A stretch of 31,517 nucleotides of DNA from Faecimorpha stercoravium (GCA_018712555.1 DVGT01000045.1:1-31517); one strand, 5' to 3'. Numbered from the stretch's first letter, positions 7,449-16,227 are shown. Notes: generated from the sequence alone by a model not told the origin. A program made the numbers and translations.

Positions 7449-8605
7449 GGGATTTTATCAATCGGACGGTGAGAGATCTGCCACCTTCAGGAATTCGCCG
7501 CTTTTTCAATCTGGCGGCGGAGATGGAGGATGTGATTTCGCTGGGAGTCGGCGAACCGGATTTTCTGACGCCTTGGAATATCCGGGAAGAAGCAATCTAT
7601 ACATTGGAGAAGGGGCGGACAATCTATACAGCGAACGCGGGATTGATGGAGCTGCGGCGGGAGATTTCGCGGTATTTGCAGCGAAAGTATCATTTGGAAT
7701 ATGATCCGGCCACACAAATCCTTGTGACTGTGGGTGGCAGCGAGGCCATTGATCTGGCGCTTCGCTCCATCGTGGAGCCGGGGGATGAGGTGCTGATCCC
7801 GGAACCTTCTTTTGTGGCCTATAAGCCATGTGCAGTCATGGCCGGCGGCAAAGCGGTACCGGTACCCTTACGAGGAGAGAATGGGTTCAAGCTGACGGTG
7901 GAAGATCTGGAACCGTTAGTGAATGAGCGGAGCAAGGTATTGATCTTCCCATACCCGGGCAATCCGACGGGGGCAACCATGCATGAGGAAGATATGCGGG
8001 CGCTTTGTGAATGGATCTGTCAAAAAGACCTATTCGTGATATCGGATGAAATCTATAGTGAGCTTACCTATGATGGCGATCATGTTTCCATTGCCTCTAT
8101 GCCGGGGATGAGTGAGAGAACGCTTGTCATCAATGGCTTTTCCAAGGCATTCTCTATGACGGGATGGCGGCTGGGCTACGGAGCAGGGCCCAAGGATCTT
8201 CTGGAACAGATGACCAAGGTACACCAATTTGCGATCATGTGTGCGCCGACAACCAGTCAGTATGCGGCGATTGAGGCGCTTCGCAACTGCGATCGCGCGG
8301 TGGAGGAGATGAGGCAGGAGTACAATCGCAGGAGAAGGCTGGTCGTAGCCAGTTTGCGGGAGATGGGTTTGAGCTGCAACGATCCGGGCGGCGCATTCTA
8401 TGTCTTTCCCAGCATTCAGTCTACAGGCATGACATCGGAGGCCTTTTGTCAAGACCTGCTGCACCATAAAAAAATCGCCGTCGTTCCCGGCGATGCCTTT
8501 GGAGCGAGCGGCGAAGGGTATGTGCGAATCTCCTACGCGTATAGCGTAGAACAGCTTAGACTGGCACTGGGCCGTATTGCAGAGTATATGCAGGAGCATC
8601 CTTAA
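7445..8605 (+). CDS. Class I/II PLP-dependent aminotransferase
   Basis: The 386-residue product has the fold-type I motifs in order: SLGVGEPDF near 32, GGSEAIDLAL near 97, FPYPGNPTGATM near 168, ISDEIYSELTYDG near 199, and GFSKAFSMTGWRLGY with Lys234 as the PLP-binding lysine. It is closest in pattern to the Bacillus PatA / aspartate-aromatic subgroup (I-gamma). It transfers the amino group between an amino acid and a 2-oxo acid; the preferred substrate is not readable. The start ATG overlaps the Lrp stop by 4 bases. Its stop codon overlaps the stop of the convergent perR gene. Confidence 0.92.
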   Translation: MRDFINRTVRDLPPSGIRRFFNLAAEMEDVISLGVGEPDFLTPWNIREEAIYTLEKGRTIYTANAGLMELRREISRYLQRKYHLEYDPATQILVTVGGSEAIDLALRSIVEPGDEVLIPEPSFVAYKPCAVMAGGKAVPVPLRGENGFKLTVEDLEPLVNERSKVLIFPYPGNPTGATMHEEDMRALCEWICQKDLFVISDEIYSELTYDGDHVSIASMPGMSERTLVINGFSKAFSMTGWRLGYGAGPKDLLEQMTKVHQFAIMCAPTTSQYAAIEALRNCDRAVEEMRQEYNRRRRLVVASLREMGLSCNDPGGAFYVFPSIQSTGMTSEAFCQDLLHHKKIAVVPGDAFGASGEGYVRISYAYSVEQLRLALGRIAEYMQEHP

Positions 8606-9030
8606 TCGGATGCATCCTGAACCTGCTGACATTCTGGACAGAGCCCGTAAAAATAGAGCTGTGCCTGTGTGATCAAGAAAGAACTCTGTGCGCGGGCGCG
8701 ATCCGAAAGATCTGCGAAAGAAGCAGGGTCCAGATCAAAAACGCGTCGGCAATGCAGGCATTGGACATGAGGATGTGAGCTGGTACGGGCGTCATAGCGA
8801 AAACATTCTTCTCCCACATTGAGCTGCTGTATGAGTCCAGCTTCGCGAAGGGATTCTACCGTCTTGTAGACAGTCGCAAGACTCATGGTAGGATGTGTAG
8901 GATGCAGTGACGCATAGATGGTGTCTACCGTGGGATGTGCTTCTGTATGCAGCAGGTAATCATATATGGCGATTCTTTGGGGTGTGGCTTTGAGCCCGTG
9001 TTTTTTCAAAAGAGTAACGGATTGTTCCAT
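8602..9030 (-). CDS. perR: PerR-type Fur-family peroxide-sensing repressor
   Basis: A 142-residue metalloregulator: winged helix in residues 1-75 (GLKATPQRIAIYDYL, SLATVYKTVESL), then the dimerisation domain. CxxC pairs Cys91/Cys94 and Cys131/Cys134 form the structural zinc site. With a constant offset of 5 from B. subtilis PerR, all five regulatory metal ligands are kept: His32, Asp80, His86, His88 and Asp99. The last is Asp, as in PerR, where Fur has Glu. I took the ATG at 9030, with AAGGAGG 5 bases upstream; the open frame beyond it is promoter DNA. The stop overlaps the convergent aminotransferase stop. A box on its own -10 predicts autorepression. Confidence 0.85.
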   Translation of the reverse strand: MEQSVTLLKKHGLKATPQRIAIYDYLLHTEAHPTVDTIYASLHPTHPTMSLATVYKTVESLREAGLIQQLNVGEECFRYDARTSSHPHVQCLHCRRVFDLDPASFADLSDRARAQSSFLITQAQLYFYGLCPECQQVQDASD

Positions 9031-9058
9031 GGCTTCCTCCTTAAGAATAGATTCTAAG

Positions 9059-9098
9059 TGATAATCATTATTATAAAATAGAAAGACGAATCTGTCAA
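9059..9098 (-). promoter_or_regulatory. perR promoter with overlapping Fur/Per-type box
   Basis: On the minus strand TTGACA (9098-9093), 17 bases, then TATAAT (9075-9070): perfect consensus. The plus-strand stretch 9059-9073 reads TGATAATCATTATTA, matching 13 of 14 specified bases of the 7-1-7 Fur box and about 12 of 14 of the Per box when shifted. The box covers the -10, so bound repressor would block its own gene. Confidence 0.8.
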
Positions 9099-9125
9099 GA
9101 GATTTGTTAAAGGAGTCAAACAGAA

Positions 9126-9623
9126 GTGCACATTGTGTTATTGGAACCCGAAATCCCGGCGAATACCGGTAACATTGCCAGGACATGTGCTTGTACCGGT
9201 TCTTCCCTTCATTTGATTCGCCCGCTTGGGTTTTCATTAGAGGAGAAGCAGCTGAAGCGAGCTGGCTTGGATTATTGGGATAAATTAGACGTTTTTTTAT
9301 ATGACAGCTATGAAGAGTTTCGGGAAAAAAATCCAGAAGCGCGTGTCTTCATGGCAACGACGAAAGGGCCCAGAACGTATGCTGAGGTGCATTACGAGCC
9401 GGACGATTATCTCATGTTTGGGAAAGAGACGGCGGGAATCCCGGAGGAGATTTTGGCCGCGAACAAGAAGTGGTGCATTCGGATTCCGATGACGGCGCAT
9501 CTCCGTTCTCTGAATCTATCGAACGCGGCGGCCGTTGTTTTATATGAAGCCCTTCGTCAACAGGGATTTCCGGGTCTCCAAGAGACAGGAAATCTCCGCA
9601 GATATGATTGGGAGACATTATGA
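9126..9623 (+). CDS. trmL: tRNA (cytidine/uridine-34-2'-O)-methyltransferase
   Basis: A SPOUT-class (SpoU/TrmH) enzyme that methylates the 2'-OH of wobble base 34 in leucine tRNAs. The 165-residue length fits TrmL. Motifs are EPEIPANTGNIARTC at the N-terminus, LMFGKETAGIP (SAM-binding knot, motif 2) and IPMTAHLRSLNLSNAAAVVLYEA (motif 3 and knot). It begins with GTG at 9126, 10 bases after AAAGGAG. Its stop overlaps the mutS2 start as ATGA. The short gap to divergent perR probably holds its promoter, but no clear -10 was found. Confidence 0.93.
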   Translation: MHIVLLEPEIPANTGNIARTCACTGSSLHLIRPLGFSLEEKQLKRAGLDYWDKLDVFLYDSYEEFREKNPEARVFMATTKGPRTYAEVHYEPDDYLMFGKETAGIPEEILAANKKWCIRIPMTAHLRSLNLSNAAAVVLYEALRQQGFPGLQETGNLRRYDWETL

Positions 9624-12028
9624 TGGAAGAAAAATCGTTGAAGAAACTGGAATTCGATAAGATCTGTCAGATGTTGGCGCAGAGAGCGTCTTCGCTCATG
9701 GGAAAGGAACTGGCAGCAGCGCTTGTGCCAGAGACAGACCTATGGGTGATCGAGCGTCTGCAGGACGAGACAGAGGAAGGATTTCAGATGCTGGTGCGCC
9801 AGGGAGAGCCCCCCTTTGGCGGCATCCGAGATATCAGGGGGTTATTGCAAAGATCCAGTGTGGGCGGCCTGCTATCTATGGGAGAGCTGCTTATGGTGGC
9901 AGATACCACCCGCAGTATTCGGCAGATCAAAAACTTCGGGAAAAGAGAAGAAGATACGCCGCAGCGCCCCAGACTGGATCCGTTGTTCGCGGGATTATCC
10001 AGCTATACGCATCTGGAGAAGGAGATCGAGCGATGCATTCTGTCAGAGGAGGATATGGATGATCATGCTAGCGAGGCATTGGCCAGCATCCGCAAACAGA
10101 TGATCATCGCGCAGCAGCGGGTTCGGAGTCAGCTAAATGAAATGATTCATTCCTCGACATATCGAACCATGCTGCAGGATCCGGTAGTGACCATGCGATC
10201 TGGGCGGTTCTGTCTGCCGGTCAAGGCAGAGTTTCGCGGCAATATAAAGGGGATGGTACATGACCAGTCGGCGACAGGTTCCACCGTGTTTGTGGAACCG
10301 ATGGCTGTAGTGGTGCTGAATAACAAAGTGGCCGAACTGGCGGCGGAAGAGAAGGAGGAGATCGAGCGGATTCTGCGTCGTCTGAGTAATATGGTGCGGG
10401 AAGTACAGAAAGAACTTCTGGCAGATATCGAAATCATGGCACAGCTTGATTTTATCTTCGCCAAAGCGAAGCTGGCGTATGATATGAATGCGGTAAAGCC
10501 GCACTTTGATCCGGGAAGACGCATAGACTTGCCGAAGGCAAGGCATCCGCTGATTGATGCGCAGAAGGTGGTGCCGATTCACATCATGCTGGGCGGAGAC
10601 TTTACTTCGCTGATCATCACAGGTCCGAATACCGGCGGAAAGACGGTGAGCCTCAAGACACTGGGGCTGATGTGTCTGATGGGGCAGGCAGGACTTCATA
10701 TTCCGGCAGCCTCTGGCGCCGTGTTGACGGTGGTCGACCAGGTCTTCGCGGATATCGGCGATGAACAGAGCATTGAACAGAGCCTGAGTACATTCTCCTC
10801 TCATATGGTGAATATTGTCGATATTCTGAAGAAAGTCACGGATCAGTCCCTGGTGCTCTTCGATGAGCTGGGGGCAGGAACCGATCCGGTAGAAGGCGCG
10901 GCATTGGCCAATGCGATTCTGGAACATTTGCGTAAGCGTAAGATTCTGACAGCAGCGACAACACATTATAGTGAGCTGAAAGTCTATGCCCTGAGCACGG
11001 AAGGCGTGGAAAATGCGAGCTGTGAGTTCGATGTGGAAACGCTGAAGCCGACGTACCGATTGCTGATCGGCGTACCCGGAAAGAGCAATGCGTTTGCGAT
11101 TTCTTCGCGTCTAGGACTTCCTAAGGAGGTCATTGAAGAGGCGAAGGAGCTTCTGGAGAGCAATGATATTCAGTTCGAGGAGATGATGAGCGAACTGGAG
11201 ATGCGCCGTCGTCAGGCAGAAGAAGAGCAGGATAAGATCCGTAGTCTGCGTATGGAGATTACGGCCTTGCAGAAGAAGGAAAAAGCGGCCGAGGAGAAAC
11301 TGGCGGAGAAACAGGAGAAGATCCTGAAGGCAGCCAGAGAAGAGGCGCGGGAGATTCTGCGAAAGGCAAAGGTCGAGGCGGACGAGAGCATTCAGGCGAT
11401 TCAGAAGGCCATCCGAGAGGGTGCCCATGTGGATATGCGGATGCTGGAAGAAAACCGCAGCCGGCTGCGTAAAGGCGCCAAGGAGATGGAAAAGGATCTG
11501 GCCGCCGCTGCAGATCGCAGAAAAGCCTCTGTAGATCCTAAGCTTCTTGTGAAGGGAACCAAAGTGCGACTCGGTACACTGGATCAGGACTGTATCGTCC
11601 TGTCGCCTCCGGATGAGAGAGGTTCCATGGTGGTTCAAGCGGGGATTCTGCAGATGAATGTCCGGGCAGCGGATATCACCGCCATTGTCCCGGAGAAGGA
11701 GGAACGACCCAAGGGGGCGGTACGATCTAAGGATCAGGATCGCGGCATTCGGGCGGGTTCCTTTGGAAAATCCGCGACGGTATCCGTGGAGGTAGATCTT
11801 CGAGGTATGAATGCGGAAGAGGCATTGGGGACGCTGGATAAGTATTTGGATGACGCTTATTTAGCGGGTCTGGAAAAGGTCACCGTCATTCATGGCAAAG
11901 GAACAGGAGTACTGCGCCGAGAGGTACAGCAATTCTTAAAGAAAAGGCCGCAGGTGAAAAGCTACCGCCTGGGCAGCTATGGTGAGGGAGAAAGCGGCGT
12001 AACTATTGTAGAACTGAAAACACAGTAA
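9620..12028 (+). CDS. mutS2: Endonuclease MutS2 / ribosome-collision ATPase (MutS2-RqcU)
   Basis: An 802-residue protein with a MutS core lacking the mismatch-recognition domain. It has Walker A GPNTGGKT at 335-342, Walker B LFDELGAGTDP with Asp415-Glu416, a long charged coiled coil at about 510-640, a KOW-like linker and a C-terminal Smr nuclease domain (about 724-802) with VDLRG and HGKGTG (His758). Known roles of the family are suppressing recombination and splitting collided ribosomes. I chose the ATG at 9620 because GGGAG lies 5 bases upstream and it overlaps the trmL stop. The frame stays open to an ATG at 9608 without a binding site. Confidence 0.95.
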   Translation: MMEEKSLKKLEFDKICQMLAQRASSLMGKELAAALVPETDLWVIERLQDETEEGFQMLVRQGEPPFGGIRDIRGLLQRSSVGGLLSMGELLMVADTTRSIRQIKNFGKREEDTPQRPRLDPLFAGLSSYTHLEKEIERCILSEEDMDDHASEALASIRKQMIIAQQRVRSQLNEMIHSSTYRTMLQDPVVTMRSGRFCLPVKAEFRGNIKGMVHDQSATGSTVFVEPMAVVVLNNKVAELAAEEKEEIERILRRLSNMVREVQKELLADIEIMAQLDFIFAKAKLAYDMNAVKPHFDPGRRIDLPKARHPLIDAQKVVPIHIMLGGDFTSLIITGPNTGGKTVSLKTLGLMCLMGQAGLHIPAASGAVLTVVDQVFADIGDEQSIEQSLSTFSSHMVNIVDILKKVTDQSLVLFDELGAGTDPVEGAALANAILEHLRKRKILTAATTHYSELKVYALSTEGVENASCEFDVETLKPTYRLLIGVPGKSNAFAISSRLGLPKEVIEEAKELLESNDIQFEEMMSELEMRRRQAEEEQDKIRSLRMEITALQKKEKAAEEKLAEKQEKILKAAREEAREILRKAKVEADESIQAIQKAIREGAHVDMRMLEENRSRLRKGAKEMEKDLAAAADRRKASVDPKLLVKGTKVRLGTLDQDCIVLSPPDERGSMVVQAGILQMNVRAADITAIVPEKEERPKGAVRSKDQDRGIRAGSFGKSATVSVEVDLRGMNAEEALGTLDKYLDDAYLAGLEKVTVIHGKGTGVLRREVQQFLKKRPQVKSYRLGSYGEGESGVTIVELKTQ

Positions 12029-12042
12029 AGGAGAGATAAATC

Positions 12043-12735
12043 ATGGCAGTGAAACAGAAAATCTTGGTAGTAGATGATGATTCGAATATCGCGGAGCTTA
12101 TCTGTCTGTATTTAGTGAAGGAAGGCTTTGAGACAGAAAAAGCAAACAATGGTAAGGAAGCTCTGCGCCAAATGCAGCGCTTTGATCCTAATCTGGTCAT
12201 CCTGGATGTGATGATGCCGGAAATGGATGGATATGAGACCTGTCGGGAGATTCGCAAGCAGGGCAATACGCCTGTGATCTTCTTAACAGCTAAGGGAGAG
12301 ACGTTTGACAAGGTGTTGGGACTGGAGCTCGGAGCGGACGATTATATCGTAAAGCCCTTTGACAATAAGGAACTGGTAGCGCGCGTCAAGGCCGTACTGC
12401 GGCGCACGGAGACGAAGGAAACCAATGTCAAGAAATTGGTTTTCCCGGGTCTTGTCATCAATCAGTCCAACTATTCTGTGACATATAAGGAACGGAACAT
12501 CGACATGCCGCCCAAGGAGCTGGAGCTTCTGTTCTTCCTGGCCTCACACCCGAATCAGGTGTTCACGAGAGAGCAGCTTCTGAATCAGATCTGGGGCTAC
12601 GAGTATTACGGAGACACGCGTACGGTCGATGTCCACATTAAGAGAATTCGTGAGAAGCTGGATAATGATGAGCATGAGGAGCCATGGAGCATTAAAACCG
12701 TTTGGGGCGTGGGGTATAAGTTCGAGGTGAGATAA
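12043..12735 (+). CDS. OmpR/PhoB-family response regulator
   Basis: A 230-residue two-domain regulator. The receiver domain (1-120) has the acidic pair in VVDDD, the phosphoacceptor Asp55 in VILDVMMPE, a Thr in FLTAKGE and Lys in YIVKPF. The winged-helix DNA-binding domain (about 133-228) includes FTREQLLNQIWG and RTVDVHIKRIREKL. AAGGAGAG precedes the ATG. It starts 15 bases after mutS2 and is followed 1 base later by its histidine kinase, so it is expected to be activated by that partner. Confidence 0.95.
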   Translation: MAVKQKILVVDDDSNIAELICLYLVKEGFETEKANNGKEALRQMQRFDPNLVILDVMMPEMDGYETCREIRKQGNTPVIFLTAKGETFDKVLGLELGADDYIVKPFDNKELVARVKAVLRRTETKETNVKKLVFPGLVINQSNYSVTYKERNIDMPPKELELLFFLASHPNQVFTREQLLNQIWGYEYYGDTRTVDVHIKRIREKLDNDEHEEPWSIKTVWGVGYKFEVR

Positions 12736-12736
12736 C

Positions 12737-14263
12737 ATGCCGCTGGAGAAAAAACGAAAGTGGTTTTTCTCGGTTCGTTTTAAGCTGCTGAGTATCTATT
12801 TTGTCATCGTGTTTGTGATGTTGGTCATCATCCTGGGGATCTTTCCAACGATCTTTCAGACCTATCTGCTGGAAAGATCCCGGGATGATCTTTTGACGAC
12901 CAAACAGATCATTCAAGAGACGCTGGAAGAAACAAATTTCATGAACAGCGACAGTATGAAGGATAAGTTGGATGCGGTAGCACGAGCCAAGGATATTGAG
13001 ATTTGGATCTGTATGGAACCAGAGACAACGGTGGATGGCTCTACAGTTGTCCCTGTATTACGGTTGGGGAGCGATTCAGATTCGCTGCAGCTGGAACTTT
13101 CACAGGAAAGTGCGACATTCATCGAGCGAGTGCGTTCCGGATTAGAACAGGGGGAGGTCTATACAGATCGCTTTCAGGAATATTATAATAGAAGAACTAT
13201 GACTCTGGCATATACGACAGGATATTATGCGCAGCGTCAGATCAGTCAAAATGTAGAGTTATCCCTGCCCGCGACAGCTGTTGTTTTGCTGAATATCGGT
13301 TTACAGGATATTTCCCAGAACGTACAGGCGACTTTGATGGTGATTCTGGCAGTGTTTGGCATGATCAGTCTGTTGGTTGCGCTGATGATCTGGATCTTAG
13401 CTAGTAGCATTGTCAATCCGGTGAATCAGATGAGAGAGATTGCAGTGGCGATTGCGCAGGGTGATTTCAGTAAGAAGGCGGAAGTGTATTCCCATGATGA
13501 GATTGCGGCGTTGGCGAATGCTTTTAATCGCATGGCAGAGGAATTGCAGGAGGTAGAGTCGAATCGGCAAGCGTTCATTGCGAATATCTCTCACGACTTC
13601 CGTTCTCCGCTGACTTCGATCAGAGGATTTGTGCAGGCCATGCTGGACGATGTGATCCCGGTAGAGCAATATCAGAAGTATCTCAATATTGTATTTGATG
13701 AAACCAATCGTCTCAGCAAGCTGACAAATGATCTGCTGGAACTGTCTAAGATGGAATCCGGACAGGATGAATTGCATATCGTTCGATTTGACTTAAATGA
13801 GATGATCCGAAAGCTGACCTTGGGGTTCGAGCAGCGGGCGGAATCCAAGAAGCTAGAGATCAAATTCAAGTTTTTGCAGGAGAAACTCTTCGTAAATGCG
13901 GACATTGATAAGATTCAGCGCGTCATCTACAACCTGGTGGACAATGCGATTAAATTCACGGAGGAGGGCGATTCCATCACGATTGAGACGAGCATCGTTG
14001 GAAAGAAGGCCTTTATCGCGGTGGAAGATACAGGTGTTGGTATGGATGAAGAGTCGCTCAAGCATGTCTTTGAGCGCTTTCATAAAGGAGATAAATCCAG
14101 AGGCCTTAATAAGACAGGCATGGGGTTGGGTCTTGCGATAGTAAAACAGATCATCATGAATCATGGAGAGAATATCCAGGTCTACAGCCAAGAAGGAAAG
14201 GGAACTCGCTTTGAGTTTCATTTGCCGCTGGCTAATCAGGTCAATTTTATTGAAAAGAAATAA
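12737..14263 (+). CDS. Membrane sensor histidine kinase
   Basis: 508 residues with a classic layout: short cytoplasmic basic start, transmembrane helix at about 16-38, an extracytoplasmic region of roughly 160 residues, a second helix at about 200-223, HAMP linker (SIVNPVNQMREIAVAIAQGDF), dimerisation domain with phosphoacceptor His286 in ANISHDFRSPL, and an ATPase domain with N box LVDNAIKF, G1 EDTGVGMD and G2 GLGLAIVKQI. Partner of the response regulator 1 base upstream. Neither the signal nor the targets are visible. The HtrA-like gene downstream is separated by a terminator but is a reasonable regulon candidate. Confidence 0.95.
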   Translation: MPLEKKRKWFFSVRFKLLSIYFVIVFVMLVIILGIFPTIFQTYLLERSRDDLLTTKQIIQETLEETNFMNSDSMKDKLDAVARAKDIEIWICMEPETTVDGSTVVPVLRLGSDSDSLQLELSQESATFIERVRSGLEQGEVYTDRFQEYYNRRTMTLAYTTGYYAQRQISQNVELSLPATAVVLLNIGLQDISQNVQATLMVILAVFGMISLLVALMIWILASSIVNPVNQMREIAVAIAQGDFSKKAEVYSHDEIAALANAFNRMAEELQEVESNRQAFIANISHDFRSPLTSIRGFVQAMLDDVIPVEQYQKYLNIVFDETNRLSKLTNDLLELSKMESGQDELHIVRFDLNEMIRKLTLGFEQRAESKKLEIKFKFLQEKLFVNADIDKIQRVIYNLVDNAIKFTEEGDSITIETSIVGKKAFIAVEDTGVGMDEESLKHVFERFHKGDKSRGLNKTGMGLGLAIVKQIIMNHGENIQVYSQEGKGTRFEFHLPLANQVNFIEKK

Positions 14264-14277
14264 TGGAATCTTATTTT

Positions 14278-14328
14278 GCTTTTCGAGAGAGGGAATGCAT
14301 GTTTTCTTTTTCTCGGAAAGCTTTTTTT
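14278..14328 (+). terminator. Intrinsic terminator after the two-component genes
   Basis: An 11-base stem, GCTTTTCGAGA (14278-14288) with TCTCGGAAAGC (14311-14321), has one wobble pair and is followed by seven T residues (14322-14328). It ends the trmL-mutS2-response regulator-kinase run. Confidence 0.9.
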
Positions 14329-14586
14329 GAAAAAGCATGCTATTGATTTCCTTTTTAACATTTTATGTATGCACAATCAAAGAATGAAAGCAGGGAAATG
14401 CCGTAAAATGGGAAGTTTCAGCATAGAATATGTTTGGATTGGACAGACTGTAAAAATAAGTGATTATTTCACGTCCAGTTCATACGCAGTTAAAAGTTCG
14501 AGATTATGATAATACCGTATTCGGAAGATACATGCTGATGATAGCATAAGAGCGACATCGGCGTTAGATAAGAGGAGGTAATCAGT
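14329..14586 (+). other. Gene-free stretch upstream of the HtrA-like gene
   Basis: About 258 bases with no coding sequence of note. A weak promoter candidate is TTGGAC (14439-14444), 17 bases, GATTAT (14462-14467). Small inverted repeats occur nearer the gene, such as ATGCT/AGCAT around 14532-14548. AGAGGAGGT lies just before the start codon. The HtrA-like transcript must begin in here, but I cannot fix where. Confidence 0.4.
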
Positions 14587-16104
14587 ATGGACGAGAAGAA
14601 GGAATTCCAGGAAGAATTGGACCAGAAGAATGAGACGCTGGATGAGACGGTAGACTCCCCCGTGAATGAGGCGGCAGAGGATACGTTTGTTGGTTCCATG
14701 CAGAATGACACGCAGTATCGGTACAGTGGAAATCAGATCCACCAGGATACACAAGAGAGTCAGCAGTGGAACTACCAAGGTCAGTCGCAGGCATCCTCGG
14801 GCAATGGTCAGTATCAGCAGTGGGGATCCTATCAGGGACAGCCTCAGCAGACGGCTGGCAATTCGCAGTGGCAGGGAAATGGCGGATATGGTCAGCCGCC
14901 CTATGGAGGCAATTATCAGGGATACCCACAAAATGAACCGCCAAAACCTAAGAAAAAGGGGAGAGTGGCTAAGGCATTTGTTGCGGTTTTATGTGCGGTG
15001 GTGCTGGTAGGCGGCGCATTTGGAGCCTCGGCATTGGGCAGCTACTTTGGCTTTAACAGAGCGGAAGCCAATAATAATGTTGTTCTGGCAGAAGGCGGAT
15101 CGATTGATCGAACAGATGCGACAGAGCTTCAGAATTCGGACTATTCCAGTGTTGCGGATGTCGTGGAAGACGTCTCAAAATCATTGGCTACGGTGATTGC
15201 GGATAATAGCACGTATGCCACGGGAGCGATTGTGGCAGAGGATGATGACTATATCTATGTTGCCACTGTGTATCATGTATTATCTTCCGCGCAGCAGGTA
15301 CAGCTGATCTTTGGAGAAGATAGCGATCATGTATATAATCCGGAACTTCAGGGTGTGGATGTGGATACAGATATGGCTGTACTGCGGGTGAGTAAGAACG
15401 ATATTGACGAGACGCAAAGAAGCGAATTGAAGATCGCAACTTTGGGCGATAGCACGGGTATGGTGTTGGGAGACTTGGCGATCACTTTCAGTTCTCCTAT
15501 GGGATATTATAATACGCCGTCTCTGGGAACGATCAGCGGTTTGGAACGAGGGGTTTCCTTCTCCATCGCGAATCAGTCTATCTCACTGGATATGCTTCAG
15601 ACCGACGCAGCAGTCAATACCAGTGGTGTCCTAGTCAATGGCAGAGGCGAGGTTATTGGTTTCACCCTGGACATGACGATTGAAGATTCCGAGGGTATCG
15701 GTTTTGCCATTCCGACCTCTACCGCAGAGGATGTCATTTCGCAGATCATTCAGTTCGGATTTGTGGAGAGACCGTATATGGGCTTTTCCGGTTATAATGC
15801 CATGAGCTTTTATCCGAACGGAAGCACCGTGAGCTGGGCAGAGTACTACGGCCTTCCCATGGGCGTTCTGGTCGCAGATGTGACAGATGGCAGCCCGGCA
15901 GCAGAAGCGGGCCTGCGTGTCTATGATGTGATCATCAGCTTCAATGGAAATGCGATTAACAACTTTGAAGATATGAGTGAATGGCTGGAGCAATGCGAAG
16001 TAGGCGATACGGTGACCATAGAAGTACTGCGGAATTATATGAATGGCGGTTCGGCAGAGACTGTAGAGCTGAGCGTCACCCTGCAGCAGAAGCCGCAGAG
16101 CTGA
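14587..16104 (+). CDS. Membrane-anchored HtrA/DegP-like protein with altered serine loop
   Basis: 505 residues. Residues 1-45 are acidic, 46-118 are a Q/G/N/Y-rich low-complexity tail, 119-127 are basic, and about 127-150 are one transmembrane helix. Outside the cell follow a trypsin-like domain (about 180-390) and one PDZ domain (about 400-500, with GSPAAEAGLRVYDVI). His230 (VYHV) and Asp262 (DTDMAVL) of the triad are present. Where HtrA proteins carry N-P-G-N-S-G-G-P-L, this one reads AAVNTSGVLVN: Ser346-Gly347 survives but the loop is about 3 residues shorter and loses the GNSGG oxyanion-hole pattern. It may be a weak protease or a pseudoprotease that binds peptides. Flanked by terminators, so probably monocistronic. 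Confidence 0.88.
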   Translation: MDEKKEFQEELDQKNETLDETVDSPVNEAAEDTFVGSMQNDTQYRYSGNQIHQDTQESQQWNYQGQSQASSGNGQYQQWGSYQGQPQQTAGNSQWQGNGGYGQPPYGGNYQGYPQNEPPKPKKKGRVAKAFVAVLCAVVLVGGAFGASALGSYFGFNRAEANNNVVLAEGGSIDRTDATELQNSDYSSVADVVEDVSKSLATVIADNSTYATGAIVAEDDDYIYVATVYHVLSSAQQVQLIFGEDSDHVYNPELQGVDVDTDMAVLRVSKNDIDETQRSELKIATLGDSTGMVLGDLAITFSSPMGYYNTPSLGTISGLERGVSFSIANQSISLDMLQTDAAVNTSGVLVNGRGEVIGFTLDMTIEDSEGIGFAIPTSTAEDVISQIIQFGFVERPYMGFSGYNAMSFYPNGSTVSWAEYYGLPMGVLVADVTDGSPAAEAGLRVYDVIISFNGNAINNFEDMSEWLEQCEVGDTVTIEVLRNYMNGGSAETVELSVTLQQKPQS

Positions 16105-16122
16105 TTCAAAACGAAGTAAAGG

Positions 16123-16154
16123 GAAGCACCATGAAATGTGGTGCTTCTTTTTTT
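16123..16154 (+). terminator. Intrinsic terminator of the HtrA-like gene
   Basis: A perfect 9-base stem, GAAGCACCA (16123-16131) and TGGTGCTTC (16139-16147), with a 7-base loop and seven T residues after it. Confidence 0.93.
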
Positions 16155-16218
16155 ATGGGCTTGGGTTTTTGGATTCCTGAAAAAAGAAGTGAAAAATGTG
16201 TTCAAAGAGGAAAATATC

Positions 16219-16227
16219 TGCTATAAT
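16219..16227 (+). promoter_or_regulatory. Extended -10 promoter of the nuclease/rlmD/kinase/ABC operon
   Basis: TG-C-TATAAT at 16219-16227 is a consensus extended -10; the -35 region (TGTTCA, 16199-16204) is weak, as is normal for this class. It lies about 40 bases before the first gene and just after the previous terminator. Confidence 0.7.

Noticed and set aside
10133..10966. A 277-codon open frame antisense to mutS2
   Set aside because: It lies wholly inside a well-conserved gene, has no ribosome binding site, and its residue make-up (rich in His, Cys, Arg, Gln) is what antisense reading of this coding bias produces.
14464..14931. A 155-codon leftward frame opposite the HtrA-like N-terminus
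   Set aside because: The hydrophobic composition is an artefact of the low-complexity Q/G coding strand; no start signal.
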